Origin: Marthasterias glacialis
Taxonomy: Eukaryota > Echinodermata > Asteroidea > Forcipulatida > Asteriidae
DNA length: 64,000 nt
Direction: 5' to 3'
Assembly: GCA_911728455.2 (NCBI GenBank)
Contig: OU452229.1
Coordinates: 16,340,076-16,404,075, forward strand
In this document: piece by piece, positions 23,660 to 37,368 of the stretch
Layout of the letters: every line of letters starts with the position of its first letter
Position numbering within the stretch: the stretch's first letter is position 1
Notes under the pieces: model-generated
The model's database searches: none
What the model saw: only the letters and a program-made list of their open reading frames with translations
Told to the model about the DNA's origin: nothing
Position numbers and translations under genes: made by a program

Positions 23660-26600
23660 GATGAGTTGAACCTGTACTTCAAGTTTTATATTCACTCTGA
23701 AGGAATTTCGGTGCGTCAAATCACGGACAAGGCGGACATAAGAATGGGGCTCAAGTTAAGTCGTCTGCTTGTGCTAGCATCTACTCAAGAATGGAGTCCC
23801 ACAGGCGGCATGCTTCCCCCATCAAAGCGAAGAGATTCTAATAGTATTGCTTAACTATCTGATTAACCAATTAAAGTCAATGTTCATTAATGTTAGAGGC
23901 TTTTTTTCGCTGGCATTGTTCCGCCCCTTTAGTGTTTAGTAATTGATACCACCAAAGAGCAACTTCCATGGAGCGGCCACTGACTGGAGACGGAGTTGGG
24001 ATCATTCCATTCACATCGCAGGGGTGCTCTGTGTCACACTCTCTGAGGATCCTGAACCGTGACTTATTAGGAGAGAATTCAAAAGGCACTGACAAGGGGG
24101 TAATTCCTTTCGTCCTTAAATGAATGGAATGCCATAAATGCCACTAACGGGGAGTTTCTGTGTAAAAAGCCATTCGCCCAAGCTGAAAAGATTTCATCCT
24201 TCCGTAGCTAGAGTGGCTACATTTCCTGAAATCGGGATGGTTGAATCCTGGGAGAGACAAAAAAGTTACCCCCGCTGCAGTTGTAAAAGAAATGACTTCA
24301 TAATAAGTCTATCATTACACGTCTATGGTTTTCGTGTGGAACAGGGAGATGGGTGTTGTGTGTATTGAATGCATGAGGGGATACTGCGTTATCTTCTACA
24401 CAATTTCTGCTTCACCGGCTCCACATCGTCATTTCCAACTACCATACTTAGCTCATCTTCTTTCCCCGTCTCTCCCCTCTCTCTATTTTTTTTTTTTTTA
24501 TCTGCGATGGGCAAATTAGCTCCGTCGTGTTGTCTTTGTTGCTTGCTCTTTCCGAGGCCCGCCTCAGTGAAAACTCTTGGGAGACTGCTTTCTTGGGAGT
24601 TCGTAGACTTGAAGTAATTAGTATTATCGTCTGCAACATCAAGGGTATCAACATGACAATGCCAGGAGACTGATGCGTTGGGGCTCAACTGCACAGGGTT
24701 TTCAAGAATCACCAGGGAGGGGAGTTTTCCAGGGTGCCAGGCGAACTCTTTTCACCGCGTTAATAGAGAGTTTTTGTTCGGGAACCAGTGAAGCCATACC
24801 GTCAAAAAGATCAAAGTGACACCGCGATGCGTCTTAGAATAGAACGTATAGTCAATGCTTTGGGTTCTTCATGTAAACCGAGGGGAGTTATGCCTTTTAA
24901 TTACATCTTGATATGGATGGCTTTCTTTTCAATGTAAAGAGACAGGGTCATTGCGCTTTCGCAGAAGTTGCTCAGAACAAACCTAATTGACGTAATGATT
25001 GGAGATTAGAATGCCCTGCTGTTGTTGAGAAAAAAAAAAAAGTAAAAAAAGAAAAGCGAGTCAGTTTGGGATTCATCAATTTTCCAGAGTTAAATTCAGC
25101 ATGAGATTTCCTCTAAACGTCGGAGAGTGATTGAACTGCGAGCTAAAATGCTCCTCTACAGGGGATATAATAATGCTAAACATTTATAGAATTTACAGCA
25201 ATTGTTCTCTTGAAATGAAAGGTACTATTCAAGACATTAAATTGTTGTCTTCAAGATGAAAGTGATGTCCGAACACATGAATAGTTGTTCCCCTCCTTTT
25301 CTGAAGTTGAACATTGTTGTAAATCTTGCCTTGATTGAACAAGTTTTGATTATTCTTAATAAAAAATTAAAAAAAAAGTATGAAGGGACTTTATTAATTT
25401 TTTTTTATTAATAGAACTTTAAGAACCTTTTAATAAATACGCAGGATTTGCACTGCCTCATGGAAAGGGAAAGAGTAATTAATTTTTGAAGAGGAAGAAT
25501 GAAATATTTCGTTTTCAATATAAGGCTTGCAAAATTAAAACCCCGAAATTGAATGCTAAATGACGAGACAAAGCGGATGGACATTTGACAATATATACAC
25601 CTCCAATTTCGCAATGTAGGCCCCTTGGTTGAGGGTTTTGAGATTTTTCACCCGTCTCGATTTTTTCTCGACTAAAACACGCTGACAACATTGGTAATAA
25701 TTATTGTCAAAGACTACCGGTATAGTACTTGCATTTATGTGTGAGCCAACAAGTACGAGGGATAACAAATCTGAGAAAGTTTAAGCTCAATCGGTCATCA
25801 CAGTCAAGAGAAAAATTAAATAGTACAAAGAAAAAAACAAACAAACCTAAAACAACCCCTGATAATGGTTTCGCTGTTTCAAATGTATGGTTTGGGTCTA
25901 GCGAGATCAAAACTAATCGTTTCACTCATTTCTCAAAAACTATAGCATTTCAAGCAGACAAAAAATATGTCAAGGAAGTTTTCCACCACGACCATCCTTA
26001 TACCATGTTATGTAAAAATCTGTAATTTGTTTTCCCGCTCTTACCAATGTTAAAAAAGAAGAAAAAAAAGAGCGAAAAAAAAAAAACTGTTACAAACTGC
26101 TTATCAACCCAAAGGACCTGTGGTGTAAATGCAAAAAGAGTTATACTTTCCAATATTGTTCACCCCTTCAAACCTTATTGTAACGTTTTGGATTCCGACG
26201 AATCCCGATGAACACCGAAGATCTGCACTTTACTATGTGAATAATAGTTCCACCCACACCTCTGCTGTGACGTGATTTCAAGATTTCAAGCAGCAGTCGT
26301 AGTGGGCCGAGGTTACACTAAATGGCCTAGGACTCTGTGCATGAAGATACATTTAGCATTGCATGTGAATTCGTAGAAGCACTGGAAACTTTGCAACACC
26401 CAACACCATGCATTTTAGTTAAGTTTGGTTCACCAATTATGACAAATTCATTTGTCATATTTGGGGCGATGGATTCTAACGGTACCTGTCGTTTTATTTT
26501 CAACAAAGTGGTATCAGTGACGTAGCCAAAAGGGGGTGGGATGGGGGTGTATGTGGGGGGGGGGGGGCAAGGGGGAGCAGCAAGAATTTTACAACAGGTG

Positions 26601-27452
26601 ATATTAAACTTGACATAAGTATGCACACTGGCCTATGTTCAGCTGAGACATCACATGATCATATTATGGCAATAGGGACACATTATTTATCATTATGATA
26701 ATTTGAAAGATTCGTACATAAAGGGAGTCATGCTTGGTTGAACAATGATTACTATTATGTGTATTATAATTCAAACATATCCCTTTTAGTTTTTTTCTAT
26801 TTATTTGTTATTATTTTTACTTATTTTTGGCGACAAATCTGATAAATAATAGGAAGCAACGAGCGCATTATTCTCAAGTTACAGAGGTGTATATCTGCAA
26901 GTTGAAAACATCGTCACCGGGGAGGAAGTGTATGTACTTAACTAAAACTTACAAAAGAAAGCCGGGGAACACTCGAATGTGAACAAACCTTCTTGTAATT
27001 TTTTTTTCTCCAGCGTGAAGTAGTGTTCTCCATCCAAGATCAACCCGATTTTGTCTTCTGTCTGATGAACGAATTTTACGGAATGAAAATGCTATAATAT
27101 GAATTGTATACAGAAACATTGGACTGTTGTAAAAATGTTAGAAATGAAAATTAACTCATTCATTCATTTTATTTCCACATCAATGCAAATAATCAGTGGC
27201 AGAGGTACTTTCTTTAAATAAATTAACATACGCATAAAGGTAGATAAGACTAAACAAAGATGTGGAAGGAATTTGCAAGAAGCAAAGCTGGTCGGGTGCA
27301 AACCCCCTCATTTATATTATTTGTGCTCTAAGTTAAATCTGGCCTTGAAGCACAAATGACAAAAGCAAACATTTAAAGTTACAGAAATGAGTACAAATAT
27401 CAATGAACAAAAGACAAAAAATAAGTAGACCTTAGCAAGCAAACAAACAAAT

Positions 27453-27455
<3 letters not shown>
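23660..27455. other. Upstream flank of Evx, no gene recognised
   Basis: AT-rich with moderately GC-rich patches at 23950-24060 and 24380-24720, the latter with open frames on both strands but no known protein. About 25950-26060 resembles 44655-44750 (AAGTTTTC.ACCA, TTATACCATGT, CTTACCAAT), suggesting an old dispersed repeat. 26515-26590 starts CAGTGACGTAGCCAAAAGGG and looks like the end of a hAT-type MITE related to the copies at 49.9 and 63.6 kb. Confidence 0.4.

Positions 27456-27544
<89 letters not shown>
27456..27544. repeat. CT microsatellite, about 44 units
   Basis: Uninterrupted CT dinucleotide repeat of about 89 bp, followed by A-rich DNA. It generates a spurious Arg-Glu repeat frame on the minus strand. 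Confidence 0.97.
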
Positions 27545-27547
<3 letters not shown>

Positions 27548-27891
27548 AAAAAAAACAAAAAAAACAAACAACAAAACAAAAAAAACACGCAAAGCGGTGA
27601 AACTAGTATTTTAAGTCCATGCATTTAAACAAAGAGTGATAAATTACGAAATAATGTTTAAATTGGGGATGACGAAACACTGATAGAACAATGATAATTA
27701 TGGATGTGTTGATAACTACTTGTAACTACTTGTAATTAAGTTTGTTCTTAAAGGACTTGATATTGTTAAGTTTCCGAAGTGAGTTGTCGAAAGAGTCCCA
27801 TAGTTTTGGCTCCGTGTACTTAATATTTCTTTGGGAAAGTGATGAGCGAGTTCCGGGGAATATGGAAAAGGGAAGCTCGGCATGTAGAATG

Positions 27892-28085
27892 AGTATTGAC
27901 CCCTTGCACGTACGTCACACGCGCCGACTGTGCCACGCTCACCATTTTGGTGGTCAATAGGTTTACACGTAAACGCCACGTCTCCTAAAATGCGCACTTC
28001 ACTGAATAACTCAGTGACATTGACCACCAAAATGGTGCAACCAAGATTATTGTGATGATGACGTCAGGTGAAATGGGTCAATACT
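27892..28085. mobile_element. Palindromic element with AGTATTGACCC ends
   Basis: Ends read AGTATTGACCC and GGGTCAATACT. Inner arms share ACCATTTTGGTGGTCAAT (27941-27958) and its exact complement (28019-28036), with a 60-base centre. No coding content. Confidence 0.6.
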
Positions 28086-30416
28086 AGTTTATCGCTGTTA
28101 ATCATTGAGGTGATGCGTTTTGGTATAATTCGTTATGTACCAGCTGAAGCATAAAGCTGCCAAGTTACAGATCGTATGTATTTATCATTTTTGGGGATTT
28201 ATGTTTAACAGAGAGAGAGGATTTGTGTGAGCTAAATAATGAGAATTGTTCACCATGAACAGGGCTCGTTTTTGCAAGATAAGTAGTCTGTTGAGTGTTG
28301 TAGGGGTAGCATTACATTTTGTTATAACTCAAAAGAAATGAATCAATTTTTTTTATTACAACATTACAACTGCCGCATATGAAGTCCAAGCAATGCCGTC
28401 CAGAAAAGAAAAAAAAAATGTGAAGTTGACTCGTCAACAATACATTTTGTTATATTCACCCTTGAGTAAGAAAAGGCAATCTGCAATGATGTTTGGTGGA
28501 CGTTTTTTAACACCATTGTGTCATTAATTCATTTCAGGTCAGTATTTCTAGCATGAAGATGGCAATCCTCTGATTAAAGGTCTTGTCTAGTCCCACGGGT
28601 AAACTTCCTATGGTAGTTTGTTACAATAATACACCGTCATTATATACGTATAACGAGAAGCTGATTCCCTTGTAACTCGTATGTAATGATGCTTCATTTG
28701 GCTTAATTAATACAGACCCTCACATCGGCAAATTTCAGCGAGGTAGCCCAGGGGAGTTGAGCCCCGCGTTCTCTTTCTTCGGTGCCCGGGTGGTTTGAAG
28801 CCATGCTGCGAGAGAAGACAGAGAGCGAGAGACAGAGAGAGAGAGAGAGAGACAGAGAGAGAGAGAGGGAGAGAGAGGGAGAGCGGGGAAAAGGGTGATG
28901 GGGAGAAAATAGGAGTCAGTGAAAGACGAGGAAGTCCGAAGGGTTTGCATGATGGGGGGAATGAAAGCGCGGAAGTTGCACCACTCTGACTTGCTTGGTA
29001 TAGCGTGTATCTGGGGAGAAGTTAACCTTGACGGACGGCCTGGGATGCGTCTTTCGGCTTGCTTGGTGGATTACTGAGATGGAGACGAGGAAGGATGGAG
29101 AAAGAGAGAGCGAAATGCTAAAGAGGGGAGGCAGAATAGATATATATACACAGACTACTCATAAGGAGGATGGACATTTTGCCATCCCAACGGCTGATTC
29201 ATGGAGAAAGAAATCCACATTGAAACGAATAAATAACTGCTGTGCGCAGTGCTTTTTCATTTCAAGTCAGCAAATTGTAGAATTGCGAGTCAAATGATAT
29301 ATTTTAAGATTGTTAGGTTTTTAACTTAAAAAACAGAACAGATTCTGATGGTTATATAAAAGGGACTAGCCTTCTAAAAAAAGTGTGAAAAGGTTTATTA
29401 CTCATAATGAAATAATGACGGTTTTTCAGGGACGAAGATTTTGCTTTTTCTGTAACTCTTTACAAACTGGACCGTAATCACCGAAACACCGCCCATCGAA
29501 GAATGCGATGATACCAACTTCCATTTCATCTTAGGCCTAACTCTTATATGTTTCTTGCACGTATCGTTTATTCCACTCACTGCAATTTTATGATGAATTG
29601 TAATATTTACTTGAAATTATTTAAAGAAAATAATGGCATAAGATGGTCATGACTAAAAGAAATACAATTTCAGAAGGGGCTTGTGGTTGAACCTTGAAAA
29701 TATTTTTTAATGTTTGAGTTTGGTCGGACAAGAACCGACCGCGGCTGTGCACTTAAACATAGCTGTGTACAGAAGTTATTTTTCCCCTTCAAGTTAGTGT
29801 TAACTGACTTTCATTTTTTTCTTCTTCTTCTTCTTCTTTTTTTTTTTTTTTTTTTTTTTTTTTCGGGGGGGGGGTTACTTTTCATGCAGATGACTTGTTT
29901 TTCACCAGTGGAAGAGTTCTTTCCTTTGTTGAATGATTAAAATAAATATTGAGTTGTGTCAGATTAGATTATTGCAACTGCTTCATCGGTAAATACGGAA
30001 GAGTATCCTCTAATGTTATTTTTTTTAGAATGTGACGCTAAGAAAGGTTTAGCACTCAGACTGCGAAATTCTACATTGTCACAAAAATATTTGAGCTTAT
30101 CTGATTTAAATAAGTTACAAAAGTACAGGCAGTATTATTAGCTCAAAGTGTTCTCGTGTTGTTGAAAACCGAGACTGAATATTCGACATCTATACAATAT
30201 CATTGCACTAACCAATGTCACTTCTTACTTTGGACGTATTTTTCTTCCGGGTGAGATAATTGTTTCATAAAACAGCTACGAGAAAGAAAAATCAAGCCAA
30301 GAAGCGGCACTGCTGTGAAAACACGGCGTCAGTCGCCAGGGACCTCGCTCATGATATCCCTAATGGTGCTCAAGACATGCCAACAATAAGATTCTCAAGA
30401 CGCGAGGGGGAGAAAA

Positions 30417-30461
<45 letters not shown>

Positions 30462-33420
30462 TGGAGAAAGGGAGGGAGAGGGAGAGGGAGAGGGGGAGGG
30501 GGAGATGGGGAGGGGAGGGATGTCATCTCATACTGTCTCCCGGGTTATACTAGCTTCCGCTCCTTGTTCCTCTGCCAAGCTGGCCATGAGGACATTAGCG
30601 AAGGGATTTGACATTACCGCGGGATGAGGGGGATGCAAGCCGGAAAGATCACGCTGGGGGCCGGGGAGAAGGACAGCCAGAGCGTGCATGATGAGTTGTG
30701 GCTCCCTTAAGAAGCGCTATACCCCCTCGGTATCTATACAACTAATCATCCTCGCTTAAGCCCGGTGCGATAGGTCCCTCTCGTGGAGCTAGTTTCCGCT
30801 CCATTCGTAAAACGAATGAAGGATATAAAAAGTCTAATGTGCGATATAAGGGGGTGTTAACTCTAGAATGCTGTAAGAAGGGTTTAAGCACCAGTGGTAT
30901 TCAACTTTTATTCTTCAAGTGTGTGTAAAATAATGTGCAAGGGTGCGGCACCAATGTTCCAATGTCAACACGGTGGCTGGAGAATGGTTGTCCAATAATG
31001 ACTTCTCGCCTGAGGCTTGGACTCGAACAGTTGAAACCGACTTATCAACCCTCCATCAGGTCATATATAATTCAATGCACCCCCAACCCAACAGTGAGAC
31101 TCTGTTGAATGGCTTTGGCTGACTCTCCTCTGCGATATCGTTATCAGGCATCGCAATGACAGAGGGTGGGGGGAAGCGGTTTTAGCCAAAGCCGGAGTCA
31201 ACGCCGATGTTTCAACCAGTCAAAGACCCGCGCTTTTCCGTCATTGCTGACTCGCATGTTTTCCTTCGTCTTTCTCTGACAAATCAAAGACCGATGAATC
31301 AATGCTATAATATATCACCATTCCGTCATTCCCTGAAAGGGCGACACTCCAGACTACAGACCATTTAATTGAAACTCTTTGCACCAATGACCACGTAACA
31401 CCCCTCCAGCTCCGATCTATCAAACACTCTAAAGACGACATATCAATTTCAAATATCTCACTTTAATTCGCGATCATGTTTTATTTTGCGGTTGCCCGTC
31501 GGGGCTCAATGTGCCAATTCCGGTTTCACAGGTTCTATGTGCGTAACGGATCGCCGGTGCCTCGTTTCGCGCGTTTTTCGCTTTCAACTGGAACCCCGCG
31601 CAAATTGGAAACAGGTAATGGCTGGTGCGGCTCCACACCTTAGGGGATAGGGACGTAAACTAACAACGTTCTAACAGATTAGATTAACGAAAATGGAGAG
31701 CAGTGACGCTGTAAATGTTCACTGGTTACCCCTCTATCAATGTCAGGTCGGGAAATTGTTTTGTTGGTCCGCAGGGTGTGCGAGTGGTGATTTGTGAATT
31801 ATGCAAGCAATAAGGAGTGAGACTGGTGCCTGAAATCGGAACGAAAGAGTGAATTATTTAGACCCTGCAGTTTCTTTCTGAAAGGATGGACGGCAGAGAG
31901 GGGATGGGGGGGAGGTTGGGATGGCAACTACATTAAAATTAATCTTCAATGACAACCACATTTACTTCCACGTTCTCGGTAATTTCCAATTCCGGTATAA
32001 TTATTAATTATGCGGTGAAAGTAAACCTAGGTTATTAATAAATTATGAGTATCCTGCTTTCACGCACGATTGACAACCTAGGCACTGAAAATGTATCCCT
32101 ACCTTGCCCACATTCGTTGGACACTTGTCACCACATACTCCGACTTCCTGGTCTGTTTGGATATTGTACCGGTGTAGAGGTGTTCTCATTTTAAGATGGG
32201 ATGACTTGATGGGCATTTCCCCAAATCCCACGACATGAAAATTATAATGTAATATCAGCTTTAACTTATTGACACCATTTTGCGCTATTTCTGAACAATT
32301 GAAAGAGAATGATCGAAAATAATGTGGTATTCAACACATAAGTTGCTGCGGGACTTCATTTTGGTTTGGATACATCCACAACACAATTAATTTCTGTCAC
32401 ATTAAAATTGTGTTTTAAAGCTAATTAAGTTATCCCGGGAGACACGCCCCCGTTCCTGCCCCAAACCAGCTTACGCTGTGACTTTTGGTTAAAGGCGGAT
32501 AACTCATGAAATGACGTCACATTTTGCTAGCTCTGTAGATTGAAATGCTTTCTGTCAGTATTATCCTGTCGACCCCGGCCTCTTGTCGTACATTAATAAA
32601 CGAAGGACGTCATCAAAATAACACCGTGTAGACATCTGCCGACAGATGGCGCTGTGTCGGTTTCAAGGTTACAGACGAAACAAATTGTTTCGGGTTATGA
32701 AGAAAGGCGGTTGGCGGGGGCCGGGAGGAGAAGTCTAGAATTACAACATTTCTATAATTCCTTATTATAATTTGATTTCCATGTTTAAATATAAACAATA
32801 TATATAACACTGCATATTCTTCTGGACGTTAGACGTAACTATTTCGCTTCCGACTGATAAAATTAGAATATTTAAAACACAAGAGGGCGCCACATACACT
32901 TGCCTATACTTTTACAGCTGAAGGTTACCGCGTGTTTGACGAAATCTATGATGTGGAACAACACTGCTGTGTGAGATTTGACACACCAACACAACATTAT
33001 AAAGCACAAAATTCCCTCTCTGTACCCACTGATATTGAAACACCCCTCATGGTGGTTGGGGTTGGGTGTCATAATTTACATATAAACAATGGATGGAAAC
33101 CAAATCATGTGTACACGTCAGACGGAGTGATTTAGATTGTGACTTACAATTAGGAATATATGTCACGGGAGACACACTTTCCTAAACTATGCAAGCAACT
33201 CAACCCGGGGGGTGGGGGCTGACAGCAAAAAAACCTTACCCATCCCAAAAATGTGTTTACCTAAAATATAAACTTTTTAGCAAAGTCAGTTCACAGTGTT
33301 GTGATGTGAGGCCGAACTTAAACAAAATAATATTCAAACATGTGACATGATAAACGAGCTCTTCAAGCTCGTCTAACAATCCTTTTAGATTCAAATGTAA
33401 TCTAGCGCCCTCCACGTCAC
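28086..33420. other. Intergenic, low complexity and unrecognised sequence
   Basis: Contains AG microsatellites at 28808-28884 and 30418-30520, a long T-run followed by G-run at about 29840-29875, and GC-rich patches at 30290-30720 and 31490-31640. Around 32000-32050 there is a cluster of TAAT/ATTA homeodomain-core words. None of this is assigned a function. No exon recognised. Confidence 0.4.
30418..30520. repeat. AG and GGGAGA low-complexity tract
   Basis: A pure AG repeat grades into GGGAGA/GGGGGA units. A second AG tract lies at 28808-28884. Confidence 0.93.
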
Positions 33421-33465
33421 GTTTCCTGGAGCTCCCATATTCGTTTCCAGGAAGTTGACATCCGC

Positions 33466-34315
33466 ATGCCCTTTATCACCGTCTTCATTGCACAGGTAAT
33501 TTTCACCTTTTTGAACTATTGCCATTAAATGTCACCCATAAGTTGATCACACAAGCTTATTGTTTAACAGACAGAAAATCTGATAATACATGCAGTCTCT
33601 AGTTTTGTTCACTGCCTGTCCCTTTTATTAAGTTAACATTTTGAATCATTGCCGTTTTCTTGTAGGCCTAGTCCAAGATGGCAGCCCGGCGAAAGCTTGG
33701 GTGGCAAACCATACGTGTACTTAAAGTGTTTTTGTCTCCCTTTTCATTGTTCATTCCTTGCTTTTTCTAACTGCATTCATGTCTCTTTTCACTGCTTTTG
33801 TACTTGAATGCTTCAGTCACGTAGTAATCTAACAGGTGTTTGTATTGTGTTTAACCGCAGAGAAAGACTCTGCCTGGGTCGGAAGGTAAGGCCAGTAACA
33901 ATTTTTGAAATTCTTTTCCTTTACTCATTGTTTTGCGTTTGATTCTCGTTCATTATTTTTTTTATTGTGATACTACCTTACTATGGTCGATTGTATTTGA
34001 TGTTTAGGTATAATCATTTCTTTCCATGAGGACATTCCAAGGCTGTGTATCAGTTTGTCTTCACTAAAAAAATTTGGAATGTGAAGAGATTCGCCGTTCC
34101 CTTAGAGTAGCATACCGACCCTATTCATCCAATCCGTGACACAATCACAATTTACACATGACCCTTACAGTTGAAATTATGCTACATTGTTATGAAAACA
34201 ATAATCCTGCTCATATTTTTTTTTATTTCAGACCGTCGTCTTGAGGGTGCACTACCCTAAATAGAGAGAAATCCATGCACTGAGCCTCATTAATAAAATG
34301 TAAACCCACAACTAT
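33466..34315 (+). other. Weak candidate for a small spliced transcript
   Basis: Three segments have good splice-like borders: a first segment ending at 33495 before GTAATT; 33861-33885, preceded by CCGCAG and followed by GTAAGG; and a last segment from 34232 after a pyrimidine-rich TTTATTTCAG, with AATAAA at 34292-34297. An ATG at 33466 reads through both junctions to TAA at 34258-34260, giving only 27 residues (MPFITVFIAQ... to ...GALP). A different frame of the last two segments ends TVVLRVHYPK at TAG. I recognise neither. It may be a small gene, a non-coding RNA or chance; transcript evidence is needed to decide. Confidence 0.2.
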
Positions 34316-34319
34316 TTCT

Positions 34320-36860
34320 GTAAATCAAAGATTTGAAGGTCCTTGCTTGTATGGATTGTTGAAAAATGGTCCAACATTGTGCCCCTTGGGTTGTTGACTT
34401 TCAACCTGGAGCATTTTGTGTAGACTTGCCCTCTAAAAATGGCCCTATTTTGCTAAACAGTGTAGGGTCATTTTTTCCAAGATGAAGTCTGGCTAGTTTA
34501 CTCGTTCAAGTGTGTTTTTATTTTGGATCAGCCTACCAACAAATCTCTACGGCTAACCTACTAAAAATTGAAAAAAGAAAACTGAAGTTCAGTTGTCAGA
34601 AAATATATTTGATTTGTTTTCTAGAGGCTGAGAGGCTTTTAAGTATTTTTTGAGTATTTTTTTTTAATATTTAGCATTTAGCATTGGTTGCTATGGGAGC
34701 CTATGGTGCGCCCTTGAGGATAGCAAGGGCGCCACCATTCCATCCAAACTATTGATAGAGGGCGCGTGTCGAGCCTGTCTGTCTCAAACGAGGGGACTAT
34801 GTTATGGACATCCGTCATGAAGATGGGCACGCGATGGTTACTCAAAAATAACTGGGTTTTGTGCTCATAAAAGATCACAATGAGCTATGGGGCAGAACAA
34901 TCCTGATGAGATGTTGTAAAACTGTGTATTCGTGCGTCAACAGCAGTAATTAATTAATTAATTAAACAGCTTAATTTTGATTAACAAAGGTAACATTATG
35001 TACCTCTGTGGACCACGGTTCGAAATTTTCCTCGGATCGGATCGTACGTGGATTGGTTTTTTAGTCAGTCCCTACCCGACTGCGCTGGTTTTTCCCAGGC
35101 GCGCTTTTCTCACACGTCTAAAACTCAAAAATTATTTCTCCGTCGTCTCGTATTATCCTTTAATTTGAGCTTGCTCTGGTGGGTGTGTAATAAGAAAAAT
35201 AATAATGTATATAAACAAATACAAGACGGATATGCCTGAGGCTACTTCTAGGAAGGGGCGTGGAAGAGGCGTGGAAGGGGGTGTTGGGAGTGAGACGAAA
35301 ACAAGACATACAGAAGTAAACACGGCCACATTATTTTACTCATTAGTCAACCATTGTCTCCGCGAGTCTTGCTTTAATTTGAAAAGATGAAGACACAAAG
35401 CTTTAGCAATGGCGGCCACCTGTTTTCCTTTAATTTGGCCTCGATTGTGAGGCTGACCCGCATTAAAACTGCTACTTTATTAGGCAGATTTTTAAGACAG
35501 AATACTCGGAAGACAAAGAAGTCGAGTAAGAGGGCAGTTCTGTTTTTGTTATCGTCAGGGCCATGACGTAGGAGCTCGTTCACGATAGCGTGACGTACAT
35601 CAACTGATTTCTCAACCTTTGCATTATAGATTAATCTATGCATGTATTCCACCGGAAGTCCATATTGTGTTGCTTGATATTGTATGCACATGAGGTTTTA
35701 ACGAACTTTGAATTTTAATACAATTGTGTGTAAAACCCTGGGTAAACTGCTCCATTGGTAATCTGACAGTCCTATTTCACCATTTTGCCTTTTTTGTTAT
35801 TCAGTTTTTTTTTACACAGTTATTAATGTTTTTCTGCCTGGAATTCTACATGTAATATTCCACGCTTGACAAGCATTTGTGTTTAACATGGGCGGATGGT
35901 CACGCTAAAGGTGTTTTTGTCTTTTTTGTTGTTGTAATTTTGTACCTATGGAAATTAATATTTCATTCGTCCTTTTTCGGCTCAGAGAGCGGGGAGTATA
36001 ATTTGTTCGGTTGTCGGGAACATTTTCACCCAAAAAGCGTTAAATTAATGAAATTAGCATATCCAAGCTGTATGCAAGCGTGTTTTTACTAATAGCAGTA
36101 TTGGTTCGGCGGCTGCTGATTGGGGAAGAGTCGGGGCATTGTCTGGCTGGTCACTATTGGTGATATATCTCCCACGGATCAGCAGTCACCGGGTACACGG
36201 AGCAGCTATCACACGGGCCAGGTGGCAACCGTCGCCCCACTGAATATGGCTAGCCGACGCGGTGAAACTCAGTGGCAAACTCGTACCTCAAAACGTTTTT
36301 TTTTTCTTTTTCCTTTTTTTCATCACCAATTTCAACCCTCTTATACAGTATACCGTTCAGACTATCGTGTCCCGGTGGACCATTTCAGCGAATTGCCTCA
36401 TACACCCCTAGGGGGTTTTGCCAAGATGAATCGAGAAAATTAATTTCACGAATTAGCTCTGAAACTACTGAATATTTCATGCAATTTAACAATTGGGCCA
36501 GACCTGGGCGGCTTTTTTGTTGCATCTAGCTGACTAATTATGTGCACTTTGTGTATGCCCATGCAACACTGGAGAGTTGTATTGGATGCTGCAAAGAGCA
36601 TATTACAAACCGAGTAATCTGGCTATGAACTGAGTTTGTGTTTTCTTTTTAATGTCGTCAGTTGAAGGTGTTAAACCTGAAGAAAGAGATATTGAAGATG
36701 TTGGACCAGAAAAAAAAAGATCACTGCCGTGGGCTCGCGAAAGGTTTCTTGTTAGGAATGTCTTGCATCTGTAGTTGTTTACCTCTTCTTATGAACTGCT
36801 GTACATTTGCTAGAGTTAATCCATTCATTTACCTGAACTATTGTTTAGATTGAATACAAC
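34320..36860. other. Intergenic, no gene recognised
   Basis: Contains an open frame on the minus strand (35374-35691, 105 residues) with a protein-like composition but no known family, and a GC-richer patch at 36110-36290. The string CTGCGCTGGTTTTTCCCAGG near 35080 looks like part of a dispersed repeat. Confidence 0.35.
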
Positions 36861-36862
36861 AA

Positions 36863-36953
36863 TAAGAACAAGAACAAGAACAAGAACAAGAACAAGAACA
36901 AGAACAAGAACAAGAACGAGAACAAGAACAAGAACAAGAACAAGAACAACAAG
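36863..36953. repeat. AAGAAC hexanucleotide array
   Basis: About 15 tandem AAGAAC units with one G substitution. Not a CRISPR: there are no spacers. Confidence 0.97.
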
Positions 36954-37208
36954 AATTAAACATGCATGTCATTATAACTCAGCTAATCAATTAAGAATTT
37001 AAACTTTGTTACATCTAATGATTAATTCGTGTACTGGGCTTTATTATGTTAATTGATCTGAATCTTTCATATTTGTTAAGTTTGAGATTGAACTAAATAA
37101 AAACGTGTATAAATGCTATGGGATTTCAGACAGAAACAAAGAATAATAACAATATTAACAATAATAAAATTCTTGACGAAAACAAAACCTGTTCTGACTG
37201 CTATGTCG

Positions 37209-37368
37209 GAACAGCTAACAAAAACAACAAGAACAACAATACAAGAACAACAACACAAGAACAACAACAAGACAAGAAGAAGAAGAAGAAGAACCAGAAC
37301 AACAGCAAGAACAACAACAACAAGAACAGGAACAACAGCATCAGCAGCAGCAGCAACAACAACAACAT
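37209..37368. repeat. AAC/AAG/AGC trinucleotide-rich tract
   Basis: Imperfect AAC, AAG and CAGCAG units over about 160 bp. They give spurious Asn- or Thr-rich open frames on the plus strand. Confidence 0.9.

Noticed and set aside
27317..27624. Arg-Glu repeat proteins on the minus strand
   Set aside because: They are read from the CT microsatellite.
36863..36953. CRISPR-like regular array
   Set aside because: It is a simple tandem hexanucleotide without spacers, in an animal genome.
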